Assembly: GCF_000374445.1 (NCBI RefSeq)
Contig: NZ_KB894421.1
Span: 79,287 to 143,286 of the forward strand
Length of the DNA: 64,000 bases
DNA from: Actinokineospora enzanensis DSM 44649
GTDB taxonomy: Bacteria > Actinomycetota > Actinomycetes > Mycobacteriales > Pseudonocardiaceae
Direction: 5' to 3'
Shown piece by piece: positions 53,337 to 62,183 of the stretch (the stretch's first letter is position 1; the number at the start of each line of letters is the position of its first letter). Under the pieces are notes generated by a model. It was not told where the DNA came from and made no database searches. It worked only from the letters and a program-made list of their open reading frames with translations. A program made the translations under genes and the position numbers.

Positions 53337-53893
53337 AAGTTGAGGTACGCGCGGGACGGGGTCGGGCCCCGCTGCCCCTGGTAGCGGGAGCCCGCCTGCT
53401 TGGAGCCGTAGGGGAACTCGGCCGCGGACGACAGACGGAACAGGCACAGCTGGCCGATCTTCATCCCCGGCCAGAGAGTGATCGGCAGGTTCGCCACGTT
53501 CGACAGTTCGAGGGTGATGTGCCCGGTGAACCCCGGGTCGATGAACCCGGCCGTCGAATGCGTCAACAACCCGAGCCGCCCCAGCGACGACTTGCCCTCC
53601 AACCTGCCCGCCAGATCATCGGGCAGGGTCACCAGCTCGAACGTCGACCCCAGCACGAACTCGCCGGGATGCAGCACGAACGGCTCATCACCCTCGACCT
53701 CGACCAGACTGGTCAGATCATCCTGCTGCTGCCTCGGATCGATGTGCGTGTACCGGGTGTTGTTGAACACCCGGAACAGCCGGTCCAACCGCACATCAAT
53801 GCTGGAGGGCTGCACCATCAACGGCTCGAACGGCTCCACCGCCAGCCGCCCCGCCGCCAACTCCGCCCGCAGGTCACGATCGCTCAGCAACAC
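53312..53893 (-). CDS. dcd: dCTP deaminase (bifunctional dUTP-forming type likely)
   Basis: 193 residues. The conserved core [18 protein letters not shown] contains the substrate Ser/Arg residues, and the catalytic Glu is in [21 protein letters not shown] and the C-terminal tail [10 protein letters not shown] fit the dUTPase fold. Actinobacterial Dcd usually both deaminates dCTP and cleaves dUTP to dUMP. The GTG start at 53893 is followed by Leu-Leu-Ser-Asp as in orthologues. Confidence 0.95.
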   Translation of the reverse strand: MLLSDRDLRAELAAGRLAVEPFEPLMVQPSSIDVRLDRLFRVFNNTRYTHIDPRQQQDDLTSLVEVEGDEPFVLHPGEFVLGSTFELVTLPDDLAGRLEGKSSLGRLGLLTHSTAGFIDPGFTGHITLELSNVANLPITLWPGMKIGQLCLFRLSSAAEFPYGSKQAGSRYQGQRGPTPSRAYLNFHRVDTRR

Positions 53894-53977
53894 CCGCCCA
53901 CCCTAACCGCGCCCCCCATGGATGACGCCGCGGGCCATGCCGTGTAGGCTGCGGTTGATCGCCAGCTGGTTGATCAT

Positions 53978-54048
53978 GCGGATGTAGTTCAATGGTAGAA
54001 CATCAGCTTCCCAAGCTGAATACGCGGGTTCGATTCCCGTCATCCGCT
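53978..54048 (+). tRNA. tRNA-Gly (anticodon CCC)
   Basis: A complete cloverleaf. Acceptor GCGGATG (53978-53984) pairs with CATCCGC (54041-54047), T is the discriminator, the anticodon loop is TTCCCAA with anticodon CCC (reads GGG) and the T-loop is GTTCGATTC. CCA is not encoded. It is followed by a strong terminator. Confidence 0.95.
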
Positions 54049-54057
54049 CGGACGACA

Positions 54058-54110
54058 GGGCGACCCAATGCTTGCGAAAAGCGCAAGCCTGTGTCGCCCG
54101 TTATTATTTT
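54058..54110 (+). terminator. Intrinsic terminator after tRNA-Gly
   Basis: Nested stem: GGGCGAC (54058-54064) pairs with GTCGCCC (54093-54099), and inside it GCTTGCG (54070-54076) pairs with CGCAAGC (54082-54088). TTATTATTTT follows. It is one of the few classic U-tract terminators in this window. Confidence 0.85.
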
Positions 54111-54127
54111 GGGGGGCCGAGCCCCCC
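54111..54127. repeat. Short GC hairpin after tRNA terminator
   Basis: GGGGGGC-CGA-GCCCCCC directly after the T-run. Such GGGGG/CCCCC hairpins often follow tRNA genes in actinomycetes. It may be a second terminator. Confidence 0.55.
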
Positions 54128-54193
54128 AAGCCCCTCACGGTGCGGTAGCTTGCGTTGGCGGGGTGGGACAGGCGAGTTGGCCAGTTGGTGGGG

Positions 54194-55294
54194 CTATCGC
54201 TTTTCCACTAGGTATAGGTGTTCGGTTACGTGCAGGTTTCTGGTGTGCAGGTTTCGGCTGGCGCGGTAGGTGTTGTAGCGGATTGAGAACTCGGTGACCT
54301 CGCCTGCGTTCGCCACTATTTCTTTCATGGTTTCCGGGGGGATGAAGCCCTCGTTGTTCGACGAGATCAGGATGAACCGCGCGGGTAGTCGGTTGATCAA
54401 GTCGGTCAGTAGTAATGCCGCATTGCGTTTGGCGTTGTAGGGCGAGCGGCGCCAGTTGGTGGGGATGCCGGAGATCGGGCTGAGTTCCTGTGGTTCTTGG
54501 TAGTTCACCAGCAGGTTGAGCATGAAGTAGTTCGACCCGTACGGATGCTGGTTGTACGGCGGATCCAGGTAGGCGAGGTCCAGTTCCCCGACCGTGCCGG
54601 GTAAGGCGTTGGCGTGTTGCTGCGACACCGTGACCGCGCAGTCGAAGTTGCTCAGGACCGGGGCGTTGAGCCGGATCTCCTTGGTGATCCGGGCTAACGC
54701 GTCCTTCCCGCTGCCGCCGAAGTGGCCGATGCCGGTCGTCCGGTCCTTGTAGAACCCCTTGAACACACCTGCCGTGTTGGTGTGGATGGAGGCCGCGGAC
54801 AGGAGTGGGCCCAGCAGCAGGGATCTCAGGTGTGGCGGGGACCGGTGGATGAGGGTGGCGTAGCCGTCGAGGCGGCGGGCGTTGTCGTTGGTGTAGAAGG
54901 CTCGTTCGCCGGGTTGGATGTCGTTGTCGTCGGTGGGGGCGTAGAGCTTGCGGAGGAAGCCCTCCGGCGGGTCGGTGTCCACTCGGGTGTTGATGGCCGA
55001 AATGTGCGCGGCTAAGTCAACGCGGTCCACTTCGGTCTTGTTCGTGAGATAGCACTCGCTGATGACGCGGGCGTAGTCCTCGATGTCGTTGACCAGCAGC
55101 TCGGCCGCGTGGCGTTTGAGTGCTCTGGCGACGGCGCCGGAGCCGGAGAAGGCGTCCAGTATGCGGAGTCGGCGGCCTGCCAGGCGTTCGCGGACCGTGC
55201 GCACGGCTAAGTCGATGGGGGTGAGAAGACCGCGTTTGTTGCCCAGGTAAGTGATTAACTGGGTTCTCAGGTAATCCGGGTCTTCGTCGTCCAC
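54194..55294 (-). CDS. D12-class N6-adenine DNA methyltransferase
   Basis: 366 residues. SAM motif I is seen as DAFSGSGAVARAL near 47, the catalytic motif IV as YLDPPYNQHPYGSNYFM near 242, and TYLGNKRGLL at the start is the usual D12 N-terminal motif (K/R in the adenine MTase family). It would methylate adenine in a specific DNA site. No restriction enzyme gene is recognised. It follows a DUF4304 gene by one base and sits beside tRNA-Gly. AT content is higher than in its neighbours, which suggests acquisition. Confidence 0.88.
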   Translation of the reverse strand: MDDEDPDYLRTQLITYLGNKRGLLTPIDLAVRTVRERLAGRRLRILDAFSGSGAVARALKRHAAELLVNDIEDYARVISECYLTNKTEVDRVDLAAHISAINTRVDTDPPEGFLRKLYAPTDDNDIQPGERAFYTNDNARRLDGYATLIHRSPPHLRSLLLGPLLSAASIHTNTAGVFKGFYKDRTTGIGHFGGSGKDALARITKEIRLNAPVLSNFDCAVTVSQQHANALPGTVGELDLAYLDPPYNQHPYGSNYFMLNLLVNYQEPQELSPISGIPTNWRRSPYNAKRNAALLLTDLINRLPARFILISSNNEGFIPPETMKEIVANAGEVTEFSIRYNTYRASRNLHTRNLHVTEHLYLVEKR

Positions 55295-55295
55295 G

Positions 55296-55802
55296 TCAGT
55301 GCGTGCGGGCGTGGATCTGGTGGTGGATGGCCGGTAGGCCGAACTCGCGGACGGCGGTGAGCACCTCGTCCGACAGGTTGCCGAACGGCTTGCCCGCCTC
55401 GATCTTCCACCACAGGTCCCCGATCGGGACGCCGCCGCCGACCAGCATCAGGTTGCCGATCCGCTCCTGCCAGCCGGATCCCTGGTGGCCCGCGGCTCGC
55501 GCGTACGGGCGGATGCGGAGCTGTGCGGCCCACTCGTCGGTGGCGTTGACGCTCAACGACAGGGTGAAGCGGGTGGAGTAGGTGCTGGAGCGCGACGATT
55601 GCAGGATCGAGACCTGTCCGATGTGTGCGTCGCGCACGACCCGGAAGGTGCGGCCGGTGCCGGACAGGCCGAGCGCCCGCAGACCGGGGGCGAGGCCGGT
55701 TTCCACCATCAACCGGAACCACTCGTCCGCATTGCGCACCGCGCCCGCTTCCACGTAGCCCCCTGCTCGGTCCGCTGCCACGCTCGGCATCCGACTGGTC
55801 AC
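55296..55802 (-). CDS. DUF4304-like protein
   Basis: 168 residues. GLSGTGRTFRVVRDAHIGQVSIL, then STRFTLSLSVN and a WWKIEAGKPF segment near 130, look like DUF4304 (proteins of unknown role, sometimes in toxin-immunity or defence contexts). There is no signal or membrane segment. GTG at 55802 is the outermost start and ATG at 55790 is also possible. It is upstream of the D12 methyltransferase in the same operon. Whether it acts with the methyltransferase (for example as an unrecognised nuclease or immunity factor) is unknown. Confidence 0.65.
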   Translation of the reverse strand: MTSRMPSVAADRAGGYVEAGAVRNADEWFRLMVETGLAPGLRALGLSGTGRTFRVVRDAHIGQVSILQSSRSSTYSTRFTLSLSVNATDEWAAQLRIRPYARAAGHQGSGWQERIGNLMLVGGGVPIGDLWWKIEAGKPFGNLSDEVLTAVREFGLPAIHHQIHARTH

Positions 55803-56081
55803 TCCGGAGTCAGGTTGACACTAGCCGTCGTGACCGATGGTTCCTACATGTTCACCGATCTGCCCCTGCTTCGTGACCTCGGCCGCTTTCTTTAGGGCGG
55901 CTGACGACACGCCACGCAACCATCCGGCGATACCTGTAACACAGATCACAACCGGAACATCATACGTACGGGTGAGATTTCCGGTCGAACCGGCCGGGAT
56001 CCGCGTACTCGCGCGCCGACAACCGACCCGGGGTGGCGCGTGTTCCGCACGGATGGGTGAAGACAGCGGGAGGACCCACGC

Positions 56082-56807
56082 ATGTCGCGCAGCACCGGCC
56101 AGTACGCCCCCGTCGGGAGGCGGGAGGACGGCGGTCCGTCAGTCGCGCTCGTGGACGGCGTGCCGCTGTACCGCGAGGGCCTCTCCGCGCTCATCCTGCG
56201 CACCCCCGGCCTGCGCTGGCTCGGCGCGGCCGCCACCCCGCAGGGCGCGGTCGAGTTCGTCGAGCGCTACCAGCCGGACATCGTGCTGGTCGACTCCGGT
56301 TTGGACCCGCGCGGCCACCTGGGCGCCTCGCTCGGCGCGGCCTGTCCGACCGGGGTGGTGTTGTTGCTGGTCCGCGACTCGCACCGGACCACCCAGTACG
56401 TGGGTACGGCGGTCGCGGCCGGGGTGCACGGCGTGGTGCAGCGCTCGGTGGAGCCGCCGCAGCTGGTGGAGGCCATCCGGGCGGTGTTCGACAGTCGCCG
56501 CTACCTCGACCCCGGCCTGGCCCGCACGGTGGCGATCCCGCGCGGCAGGCTGGTGCGGCTGGCGGATGGGGCGCAGCAGCAGCTGTCCCGGCGCGAGTTC
56601 CAGGTGCTGCAGTTGATCGCCGACGGGTTGGAGAACCAGGCCATCGCGAAGATCCTGTTCCTGTCCGTGGAGACCGTCCGTACGCATGTCAAGAGCATCC
56701 TGCGCAAGCTCGACGCCCGGGACCGCACGCACGCCGTCGCGGTCGCCTTCAAGTCGGGTGTGCTCATCGCTCCGCAGGCGTCGGGCCGACCGCGGACGGG
56801 CACGTGA
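56082..56807 (+). CDS. LuxR-type response regulator, atypical receiver
   Basis: 241 residues. The N-terminal receiver-like domain has VALVDGVPLYREGL (one acidic residue where two are usual) and a possible phospho-site Asp in VLVDSGLDP near 65. The switch Thr/Lys region is altered (VQRSVEPP). The C-terminal LuxR HTH is canonical: LSRREFQVLQLIADGLENQ, then FLSVETVRTHVKSILRKL. It may work without phosphorylation. The ATG at 56082 has GGGAGGA upstream. No kinase is adjacent. The 279 bp upstream hold its promoter and no gene. Confidence 0.85.
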   Translation: MSRSTGQYAPVGRREDGGPSVALVDGVPLYREGLSALILRTPGLRWLGAAATPQGAVEFVERYQPDIVLVDSGLDPRGHLGASLGAACPTGVVLLLVRDSHRTTQYVGTAVAAGVHGVVQRSVEPPQLVEAIRAVFDSRRYLDPGLARTVAIPRGRLVRLADGAQQQLSRREFQVLQLIADGLENQAIAKILFLSVETVRTHVKSILRKLDARDRTHAVAVAFKSGVLIAPQASGRPRTGT

Positions 56808-56849
56808 CCGGACCCGTCCGGGTGATCCGCCGCACGCGCCTTGCCGGTC

Positions 56850-56887
56850 TTACCGGCCGGTAATAGACTTTTGTTACCGACGAGTAG
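56850..56887. promoter_or_regulatory. TetR operators B2 and B3 upstream of fadE5-like gene
   Basis: Perfect palindrome TTACCGGCCGGTAA (56850-56863), followed 24 bp further on by a weaker TTACCGACGAGTAG (56874-56887). It matches operator B1 (49810-49823) at 13 of 14 positions and lies about 75 bp before the acyl-CoA dehydrogenase start. Confidence 0.65.
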
Positions 56888-56938
56888 CGGCGTGCCGCTG
56901 GGGACGACCGTCACGGCGCGAGGACACGGAGCAACGAG

Positions 56939-58771
56939 ATGGGCCACTACAAGAGCAACGTGCGGGACCTTGAGTTCAACCTGTTCGAGGTCTTCAAGGT
57001 GCAGGACCGCCTGGGCAAGGGCGTGCTCGCCGAGTCAGACGAGGAGACCGCGCGCGGCGTGCTCGGCGAGCTGAACAAGCTCGCCGTCGGGCCGCTGGCC
57101 GAGTCCTTCGTCGACGCCGACCGCAACCCGCCGGTGTACGACCCCAAGACGTTCGCCGCCACCCTGCCCGAGTCGTTCAAGAAGTCCTACCGGGCGCTGT
57201 GGGACGGCGAGTGGTGGCGGCTCGGCCTCACCAACGACCTGGGCGGCCTCGGCCTGCCGCCGACCGTGCAGTGGGCGGCCGCCGAGCTGATCCTGGGCGC
57301 CAACCCGGCGCTGTTCATGTACCTGGCAGGCGCCAACTTCGCCATGATCACGCACAAGAACGGCACCGACGAGCAGCGTCGCTGGGCCCAGCTCATGATC
57401 GACCGCGGCTGGGGCGCCACCATGGTGCTCACCGAGCCGGACGCGGGCTCCGACGTGGGCGCGGGCCGCACCAAGGCGGTCCCGCAGCCGGACGGCAGCT
57501 GGCACATCGACGGCGTGAAGCGGTTCATCACCTCGGGTGACCAGGACCTGACCGAGAACATCATGCACCTGGTGCTGGCCCGCCCCGAGGGCGCCGGGCC
57601 GGGCACCAAGGGCCTGAGCCTGTTCCTGGTGCCCAAGTACCACTTCGACACCGAGACCGGCGACCTCGGCGAACGCAACGGCGCGTACGTGACCAACGTC
57701 GAGCACAAGATGGGTCTGAAGGTCTCCACCACCTGCGAGCTCACCTTCGGCCAGCACGGCACCCCGGCCCGCGGCTGGCTGCTCGGCGAGGTGCACGACG
57801 GCATCGCGCAGATGTTCCAGATCATCGAGTACGCCCGGATGATGGTCGGCACCAAGGCCATCGCCACCCTGTCCACCGGCTACCTCAACGCGCTGGACTA
57901 CGCCAAGGAGCGGGTGCAGGGCGCCGACCTGCCGAACATGCTGGACAAGACCGCGCCCCGGGTCACCATCACGCACCACCCGGACGTGCGCCGCAGCCTG
58001 ATGCTGCAGAAGGCCTACGCCGAGGGCTTGCGCGCGGTCTACCTGTACACGGCCACCTACCAGGACCGGATCTGGACCGGCGAAGGTGACGAGGAAGCGC
58101 TGAAGCTGGCCGGTCGGGTCAACGACCTGCTGCTGCCGGTGGTCAAGGGCGTCGGCTCGGAGCGCGCGACCGAGCAGCTCATCCAGTCGCTGCAGATCTT
58201 CGGCGGCTCCGGCTTCCTGCAGGACTACCCCCTTGAGCAGTACATCCGAGACGCCAAGATCGACTCCCTGTACGAGGGCACCACCGCGATCCAGTCGCTG
58301 GACTTCTTCTTCCGCAAGATCGTCCGGGACAAGGGCCAGGCGCTGGCGCACGTGGCAGGCGAGATCGGCGCGTTCCTGGCGAGTGAGAGCGGCAACGGGC
58401 GGCTCAAGCGCGAGCGCGAGCTGCTCAAGCAGGCGCTGGAGGACGTGCAGGGCATGCTCGGCGCGCTGATCCAGTACCTGACCGCGTCGCAGGAGGACGC
58501 GCGCAGCATCAACAAGGTCGGCCAGCACAGCGTGCGGCTGCTGCTGGCCACCGGCGACCTGCTGGTCGGCTGGATGCTGCAGCGGCAGGCGGAGATCGCG
58601 CTGGCCCGGCTGGACGCCGGGGTGACCGGCAAGGACAAGGCGTTCTACGAGGGCAAGGTGGCGGTGGCGGCGTTCTTCGCCAAGAACGTGCTGCCCGAGC
58701 TGTCGGCCGCGCGCAAGATCGTGGAGTCGGCGGACAACGAGCTGATGGACATCGACGAAGCGGCGTTCTAG
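56939..58771 (+). CDS. Acyl-CoA dehydrogenase, FadE5-like
   Basis: 610 residues, the length of the large FadE5 (Rv0244c) class. It has [17 protein letters not shown], the FAD-binding [13 protein letters not shown] near 160, a middle beta-domain and a helical C-domain. The likely catalytic Glu region is [14 protein letters not shown] near 440. A C-terminal extension of about 120 residues is typical. It oxidises acyl-CoAs of broad length with FAD. In M. tuberculosis it sits beside fadA2-fabG4, whereas here it is about 17 kb away with its own operator. Confidence 0.92.
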   Translation: MGHYKSNVRDLEFNLFEVFKVQDRLGKGVLAESDEETARGVLGELNKLAVGPLAESFVDADRNPPVYDPKTFAATLPESFKKSYRALWDGEWWRLGLTNDLGGLGLPPTVQWAAAELILGANPALFMYLAGANFAMITHKNGTDEQRRWAQLMIDRGWGATMVLTEPDAGSDVGAGRTKAVPQPDGSWHIDGVKRFITSGDQDLTENIMHLVLARPEGAGPGTKGLSLFLVPKYHFDTETGDLGERNGAYVTNVEHKMGLKVSTTCELTFGQHGTPARGWLLGEVHDGIAQMFQIIEYARMMVGTKAIATLSTGYLNALDYAKERVQGADLPNMLDKTAPRVTITHHPDVRRSLMLQKAYAEGLRAVYLYTATYQDRIWTGEGDEEALKLAGRVNDLLLPVVKGVGSERATEQLIQSLQIFGGSGFLQDYPLEQYIRDAKIDSLYEGTTAIQSLDFFFRKIVRDKGQALAHVAGEIGAFLASESGNGRLKRERELLKQALEDVQGMLGALIQYLTASQEDARSINKVGQHSVRLLLATGDLLVGWMLQRQAEIALARLDAGVTGKDKAFYEGKVAVAAFFAKNVLPELSAARKIVESADNELMDIDEAAF

Positions 58772-58799
58772 GCACCACTAGCCGCAGGTGTCCGAGGTG

Positions 58800-58834
58800 G
58801 GGAGCGGCGGCGGTCCGGGGTCGCCGCCGCTCCC
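58800..58834 (+). terminator. Terminator after the acyl-CoA dehydrogenase
   Basis: GGGAGCGGCGGCG (58800-58812) pairs with CGCCGCCGCTCCC (58822-58834). It lies between convergent genes. Confidence 0.65.
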
Positions 58835-58854
58835 GGTGCAGGGGCGGCGACGTC

Positions 58855-59676
58855 TCAGGTGCGGTGTGCGCGGGCGGCGGCGAAGCAGTACCCGCCGAAC
58901 GCGGCGAACCCGACCGCGACGACGATCAACAGCACGGTGCCGAACGGCTGTCCCGCCAGGGTGCGCAGCGCGGAGTCGAGCCCGCCCGCCTCCCCCGCGT
59001 TGTCGTCCAGGGCGGCGGTGCCGAGCAGGACACCGACGATGCCGATGCCCACGCCCTTGGCCGCGTAACCGATCACCCCCAGCCACTCGACCCAGCGGCG
59101 CGTGCCGCCGGGGAGTTCACCGGGGTCCAGGTCTCGCATGAACGACTTCCGGATGCCCGCGACGATGCTCGCCACCCCGGCCCCGATGACGATCAGCGAC
59201 CCGAAGCCGACCAGCAGTCTGCCTGCGGGCAGTTCCATCAGCCGCGCGGTCATCTCCTGCTGCTTCTGGTCCCCGCTCTGCGCCCCGTCCCCGGTGGCGA
59301 TCCGGATCGCGGCTATCCCCAACGAGATCCCGACGACTCCGCGCACGCCCGCGCTGATCTTCTTTAACACGCGCTTGTGGCCCTGCTCCACCCACTCGAA
59401 GCTGAACGCGGCCATGAGCAGCTGCCACACCCCGAAGGCGAGCAGTCCCACCGCCAACACCCATAAGACGACCGCGCCGAACGGCGTGCTCGCGATCTCC
59501 GCCAACGCCCCGGTCTGGTCGGCCTCCTGGCCACCGCCGCCGACGGCGACCCGCACCGCCAGGTAGGCGATGATCCCGTAGACGGCGCCGTAGCACCCCA
59601 TCCCCACCCGACCGAGAGTCTTGATCACCCGCTGGTCGGGGGCATTGCGCGCCTTCTGCGTAACGGCCGTGGACAT
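58855..59676 (-). CDS. DUF1206 membrane protein
   Basis: 273 residues with six helices arranged as three DUF1206 repeats of two helices. Each repeat begins with a G-Y/G-A-like helix (MGCYGAVYGIIAYLAV, VRGVVGISLGIAAI, IGYAAKGVGIGIVGVLL) and ends with PFG-VVL. ATG 59676 has AAGGAG upstream. These proteins are common in actinobacteria and cyanobacteria, with unknown function. The 262-bp region upstream (59677-59938) holds its promoter and no gene. Confidence 0.9.
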   Translation of the reverse strand: MSTAVTQKARNAPDQRVIKTLGRVGMGCYGAVYGIIAYLAVRVAVGGGGQEADQTGALAEIASTPFGAVVLWVLAVGLLAFGVWQLLMAAFSFEWVEQGHKRVLKKISAGVRGVVGISLGIAAIRIATGDGAQSGDQKQQEMTARLMELPAGRLLVGFGSLIVIGAGVASIVAGIRKSFMRDLDPGELPGGTRRWVEWLGVIGYAAKGVGIGIVGVLLGTAALDDNAGEAGGLDSALRTLAGQPFGTVLLIVVAVGFAAFGGYCFAAARAHRT

Positions 59677-59938
59677 GCACGCTCCTTCGCGGGTCACCCG
59701 ATGGAGGGGTTGCCCGGATGACGTGTCCCATGCGTGCCGTGGTCAAACATGAACACAGTTCGCCGGGTTTGCCGGGAACGACCCGACTCCTCGATCGCCC
59801 GCGCTCACCGACCGGGCACCCCCGGGGCACGACCCCATGATCGCCCAACCGGCGTCAGCGGGATAGGCCTGATGATTGCCAGATGGCTCGGCCGTCCGCA
59901 GGCGTCCCGATCGTCCGAGCGGCTCCGGGGCACCAGGC

Positions 59939-61813
59939 TCAGCCCGCGGGCGGTGGCGGGGTGGGCGCGCAGACGATCTTGGGCTGGGGGTTGTACTTGA
60001 CCGTGCGGGTGTCCCGGCGGACCTCGGCACCGCTGGCCGCGTCGCGCAGCACGCGGGTGTCGGAGGTGGTGAAGCCGGGGGCGCCGTTGCTCGGTGAGCA
60101 CTTGCCGGTGGTCGGGCCGGGCTTCTCCTGCGGCGGCGTCTCGGCGGTGCGGGTGCCCGGGATGGACTCCACGTTGTAGTGCTTGGTGCCCCAGATCTTC
60201 ACCGTGATCGACGACGAGGTCCAGATCGTCTGGATGGCCACGCCGGTCTGCGCGTCGTCGGTGAACTTGAGGTCGATCACGCTGCTGCCGTCGTGGTTCT
60301 GGAAGACCGTGGCCTCGCGCGCGGCTGGGTAGCGGCTGATGTAGTAGCTGTGCTCCTTGTGCCCGGCGTCCTTGAGGCCCGCGAAGTACGACGCGTTGTA
60401 CAGCGTGGTGGCGAACTGCGAGATGCCGCCGCCGACCTCGCGGCCGGGGGCGCCGTCCTTGATCACGCCCGCTTCCACGTAGCCCTGGGCGGCGGTGCGC
60501 GGGCCGGTGAAACCGTTGAGGCTGAACGTCTCGCCCGGTTTGACGATGGCGCCGTTGACCTTCTCCGCGACCATGCGGATGTTCACGCCGGAGTCGGTGG
60601 CGAAGCCCTTGGTGCTGAACTCGCCGATGACCTCCTTGATACCGAGCTGGTTGGCCTGCTCGGTGGTGACCTTCGCCGGGGCCTTGGTGTACTCGACCTT
60701 GATCTCCCGGCCGTCGGCCTTCCGCAGCACGTCCAGCAGCGGCACGAACGCGGTGTCCCACTTGACGCCGGTGCCGTCCACCGACGGGGTCACGGTCGGG
60801 GCGCCCCCCTCGAACACGATCTGCGCGTCCTTGCCCGGCTTCTCGGTGGACGCCAGCTGCGGGCGGACCGCCTCGGTGATCTTCGCCAGGTCGAGCTTGG
60901 GGGTGAGACCGCCGCCGTCGGCAGGCTCGAAGGCGAGCGCGCCCGCGATCACCGGGGGCTCGATCCGGGCGTCCTTGCCGTCACCCTTCACCGTCACCGG
61001 CCCGGACACCGCGACCTTGGCGAACTGGTCGAGCGCGGCGTGCACGCCCTCGCTGGTGGTCTTGACCGGGGTGGTGGCCACCGGCAGGTCCAGCGGCGTG
61101 CCCCGCACCCAGCCGTCCAGGATCACCTGGCGGGCCTTCGGCGCGTCCAGCTCCTGGCCGGGCACCGGCTCCACGGCAACCGGGGTGACCCCGTCGAACC
61201 GGATGCCGCCCTCGGCCGGGGCCTTCGCGCCCGCCGCCTTCAACCGGTCGACCTCGGCGGCCAACGCGGTGTCGTTACCCGCGGTGACCACGCCGACCTC
61301 GCGGGTGCCGCCGAACAGCGAGGTCAGCCGGGTGAACGGGTTGAGCGGCTGGTCGCCAGCCTGGTCCAGGGTGGCCCGCCAGTCCAGCGTCAGCCCGGCC
61401 TTGGCCGGGTCCAGTTTCTCCTCGACCCCGCCCATCTTCACCGCCACCGGCGCGGTCAGCCGCGGCTCGATCCGCTCCCGCAGCGTCCGCTCGGCCTCGT
61501 CCTGGGACATGCCGCCGACCTCGACCCCGGCCACGGTCACCCCGCGCGGGACGTTGCCACCGCTCAGCGCGAGATCGATGCCGTAGAGAACGGCCAGCGC
61601 CGCCACCGCGGACCCGGCGATGATCGCGGGCTTGCGCAGGCTCCGGCGCTTCGGCTCATCGGGCTGGGCCTGGGTGAGCTCGGCCGGGATCGCGATCCGC
61701 TCCGTCGGCGCGTCCACCGGTCCGGCGAAGTCCACCCGCGGCAGCAGATCGGTCTGCTCCGCGTGCGTCTGCGGCCATCTCGCCCCGCCCGGCCAGTTCT
61801 GGTCGTCCGGCAC
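59939..61813 (-). CDS. VanW family protein with peptidoglycan-binding-like domains
   Basis: 624 residues. A cytoplasmic head of about 60 residues and one transmembrane helix (about 61-83) anchor an extracytoplasmic part. This begins with a PF12229-like domain (VPRGVTVAGVEVGGMSQDEAER) and its repeat, followed by the VanW domain: GFATDSGVNIRMVAEKVNG, FSLNGFTGPRTAAQGYVEAG and a GGGISQFATTLYNA motif. A Pro-rich tail contains two Cys. VanW proteins are linked to the cell wall, with no proven reaction. Confidence 0.9.
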   Translation of the reverse strand: MPDDQNWPGGARWPQTHAEQTDLLPRVDFAGPVDAPTERIAIPAELTQAQPDEPKRRSLRKPAIIAGSAVAALAVLYGIDLALSGGNVPRGVTVAGVEVGGMSQDEAERTLRERIEPRLTAPVAVKMGGVEEKLDPAKAGLTLDWRATLDQAGDQPLNPFTRLTSLFGGTREVGVVTAGNDTALAAEVDRLKAAGAKAPAEGGIRFDGVTPVAVEPVPGQELDAPKARQVILDGWVRGTPLDLPVATTPVKTTSEGVHAALDQFAKVAVSGPVTVKGDGKDARIEPPVIAGALAFEPADGGGLTPKLDLAKITEAVRPQLASTEKPGKDAQIVFEGGAPTVTPSVDGTGVKWDTAFVPLLDVLRKADGREIKVEYTKAPAKVTTEQANQLGIKEVIGEFSTKGFATDSGVNIRMVAEKVNGAIVKPGETFSLNGFTGPRTAAQGYVEAGVIKDGAPGREVGGGISQFATTLYNASYFAGLKDAGHKEHSYYISRYPAAREATVFQNHDGSSVIDLKFTDDAQTGVAIQTIWTSSSITVKIWGTKHYNVESIPGTRTAETPPQEKPGPTTGKCSPSNGAPGFTTSDTRVLRDAASGAEVRRDTRTVKYNPQPKIVCAPTPPPPAG

Positions 61814-61828
61814 GGCTCACCTTTCCCC

Positions 61829-62149
61829 TCAGAGGTACAACCCGGTCCCGTGTTCGGTCCGCTCACTGGCCATCGCGTGCACGTCGCGCTCGCGCATCAC
61901 CAGGTAAGCCTGCCCGTGGACCTCGACCTCCAGCTGGTCCTCGGGGTTGAACAGCACGCGGTCGCCCACCTTCACAGTGCGCACATTGGTGCCCACCCCC
62001 AGCACATCACCCCAGGCCAGCCGCTTGGCGACCTGCGCGGTCGCCGGGATGACGATGCCGCCGCTGCTGCGCCGTTCCCCCTCCTCCGGGGTGAGCTGCA
62101 CGAGGACCCGGTCGTGCAGCATCTGGATCTCCAGCTTCAGTTCCGGCAC
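61829..62149 (-). CDS. GroES-family chaperonin-like protein
   Basis: About 106 residues. MLHDRVLVQLTPEEGERRSSGG is the Cpn10 start, followed by IVIPATAQVAKRLAWGDVLGVG and GDRVLFNPEDQLEVEVHG. The usual mobile loop is replaced by a longer, actinobacteria-specific variant, and the C-terminus (STGLYL-like, here GTGLYL) is shared with Streptomyces homologues. No groEL is near. GTG at 62149 is preferred. The longer frame to 62206 would overlap the upstream gene. It is probably co-transcribed with the NHLRC2-like gene. Whether it still works with GroEL is unclear. Confidence 0.8.
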   Translation of the reverse strand: MPELKLEIQMLHDRVLVQLTPEEGERRSSGGIVIPATAQVAKRLAWGDVLGVGTNVRTVKVGDRVLFNPEDQLEVEVHGQAYLVMRERDVHAMASERTEHGTGLYL

Positions 62150-62183
62150 CGAGGAATGGTAACCGGCGTGCCCCGGGCCGGAT

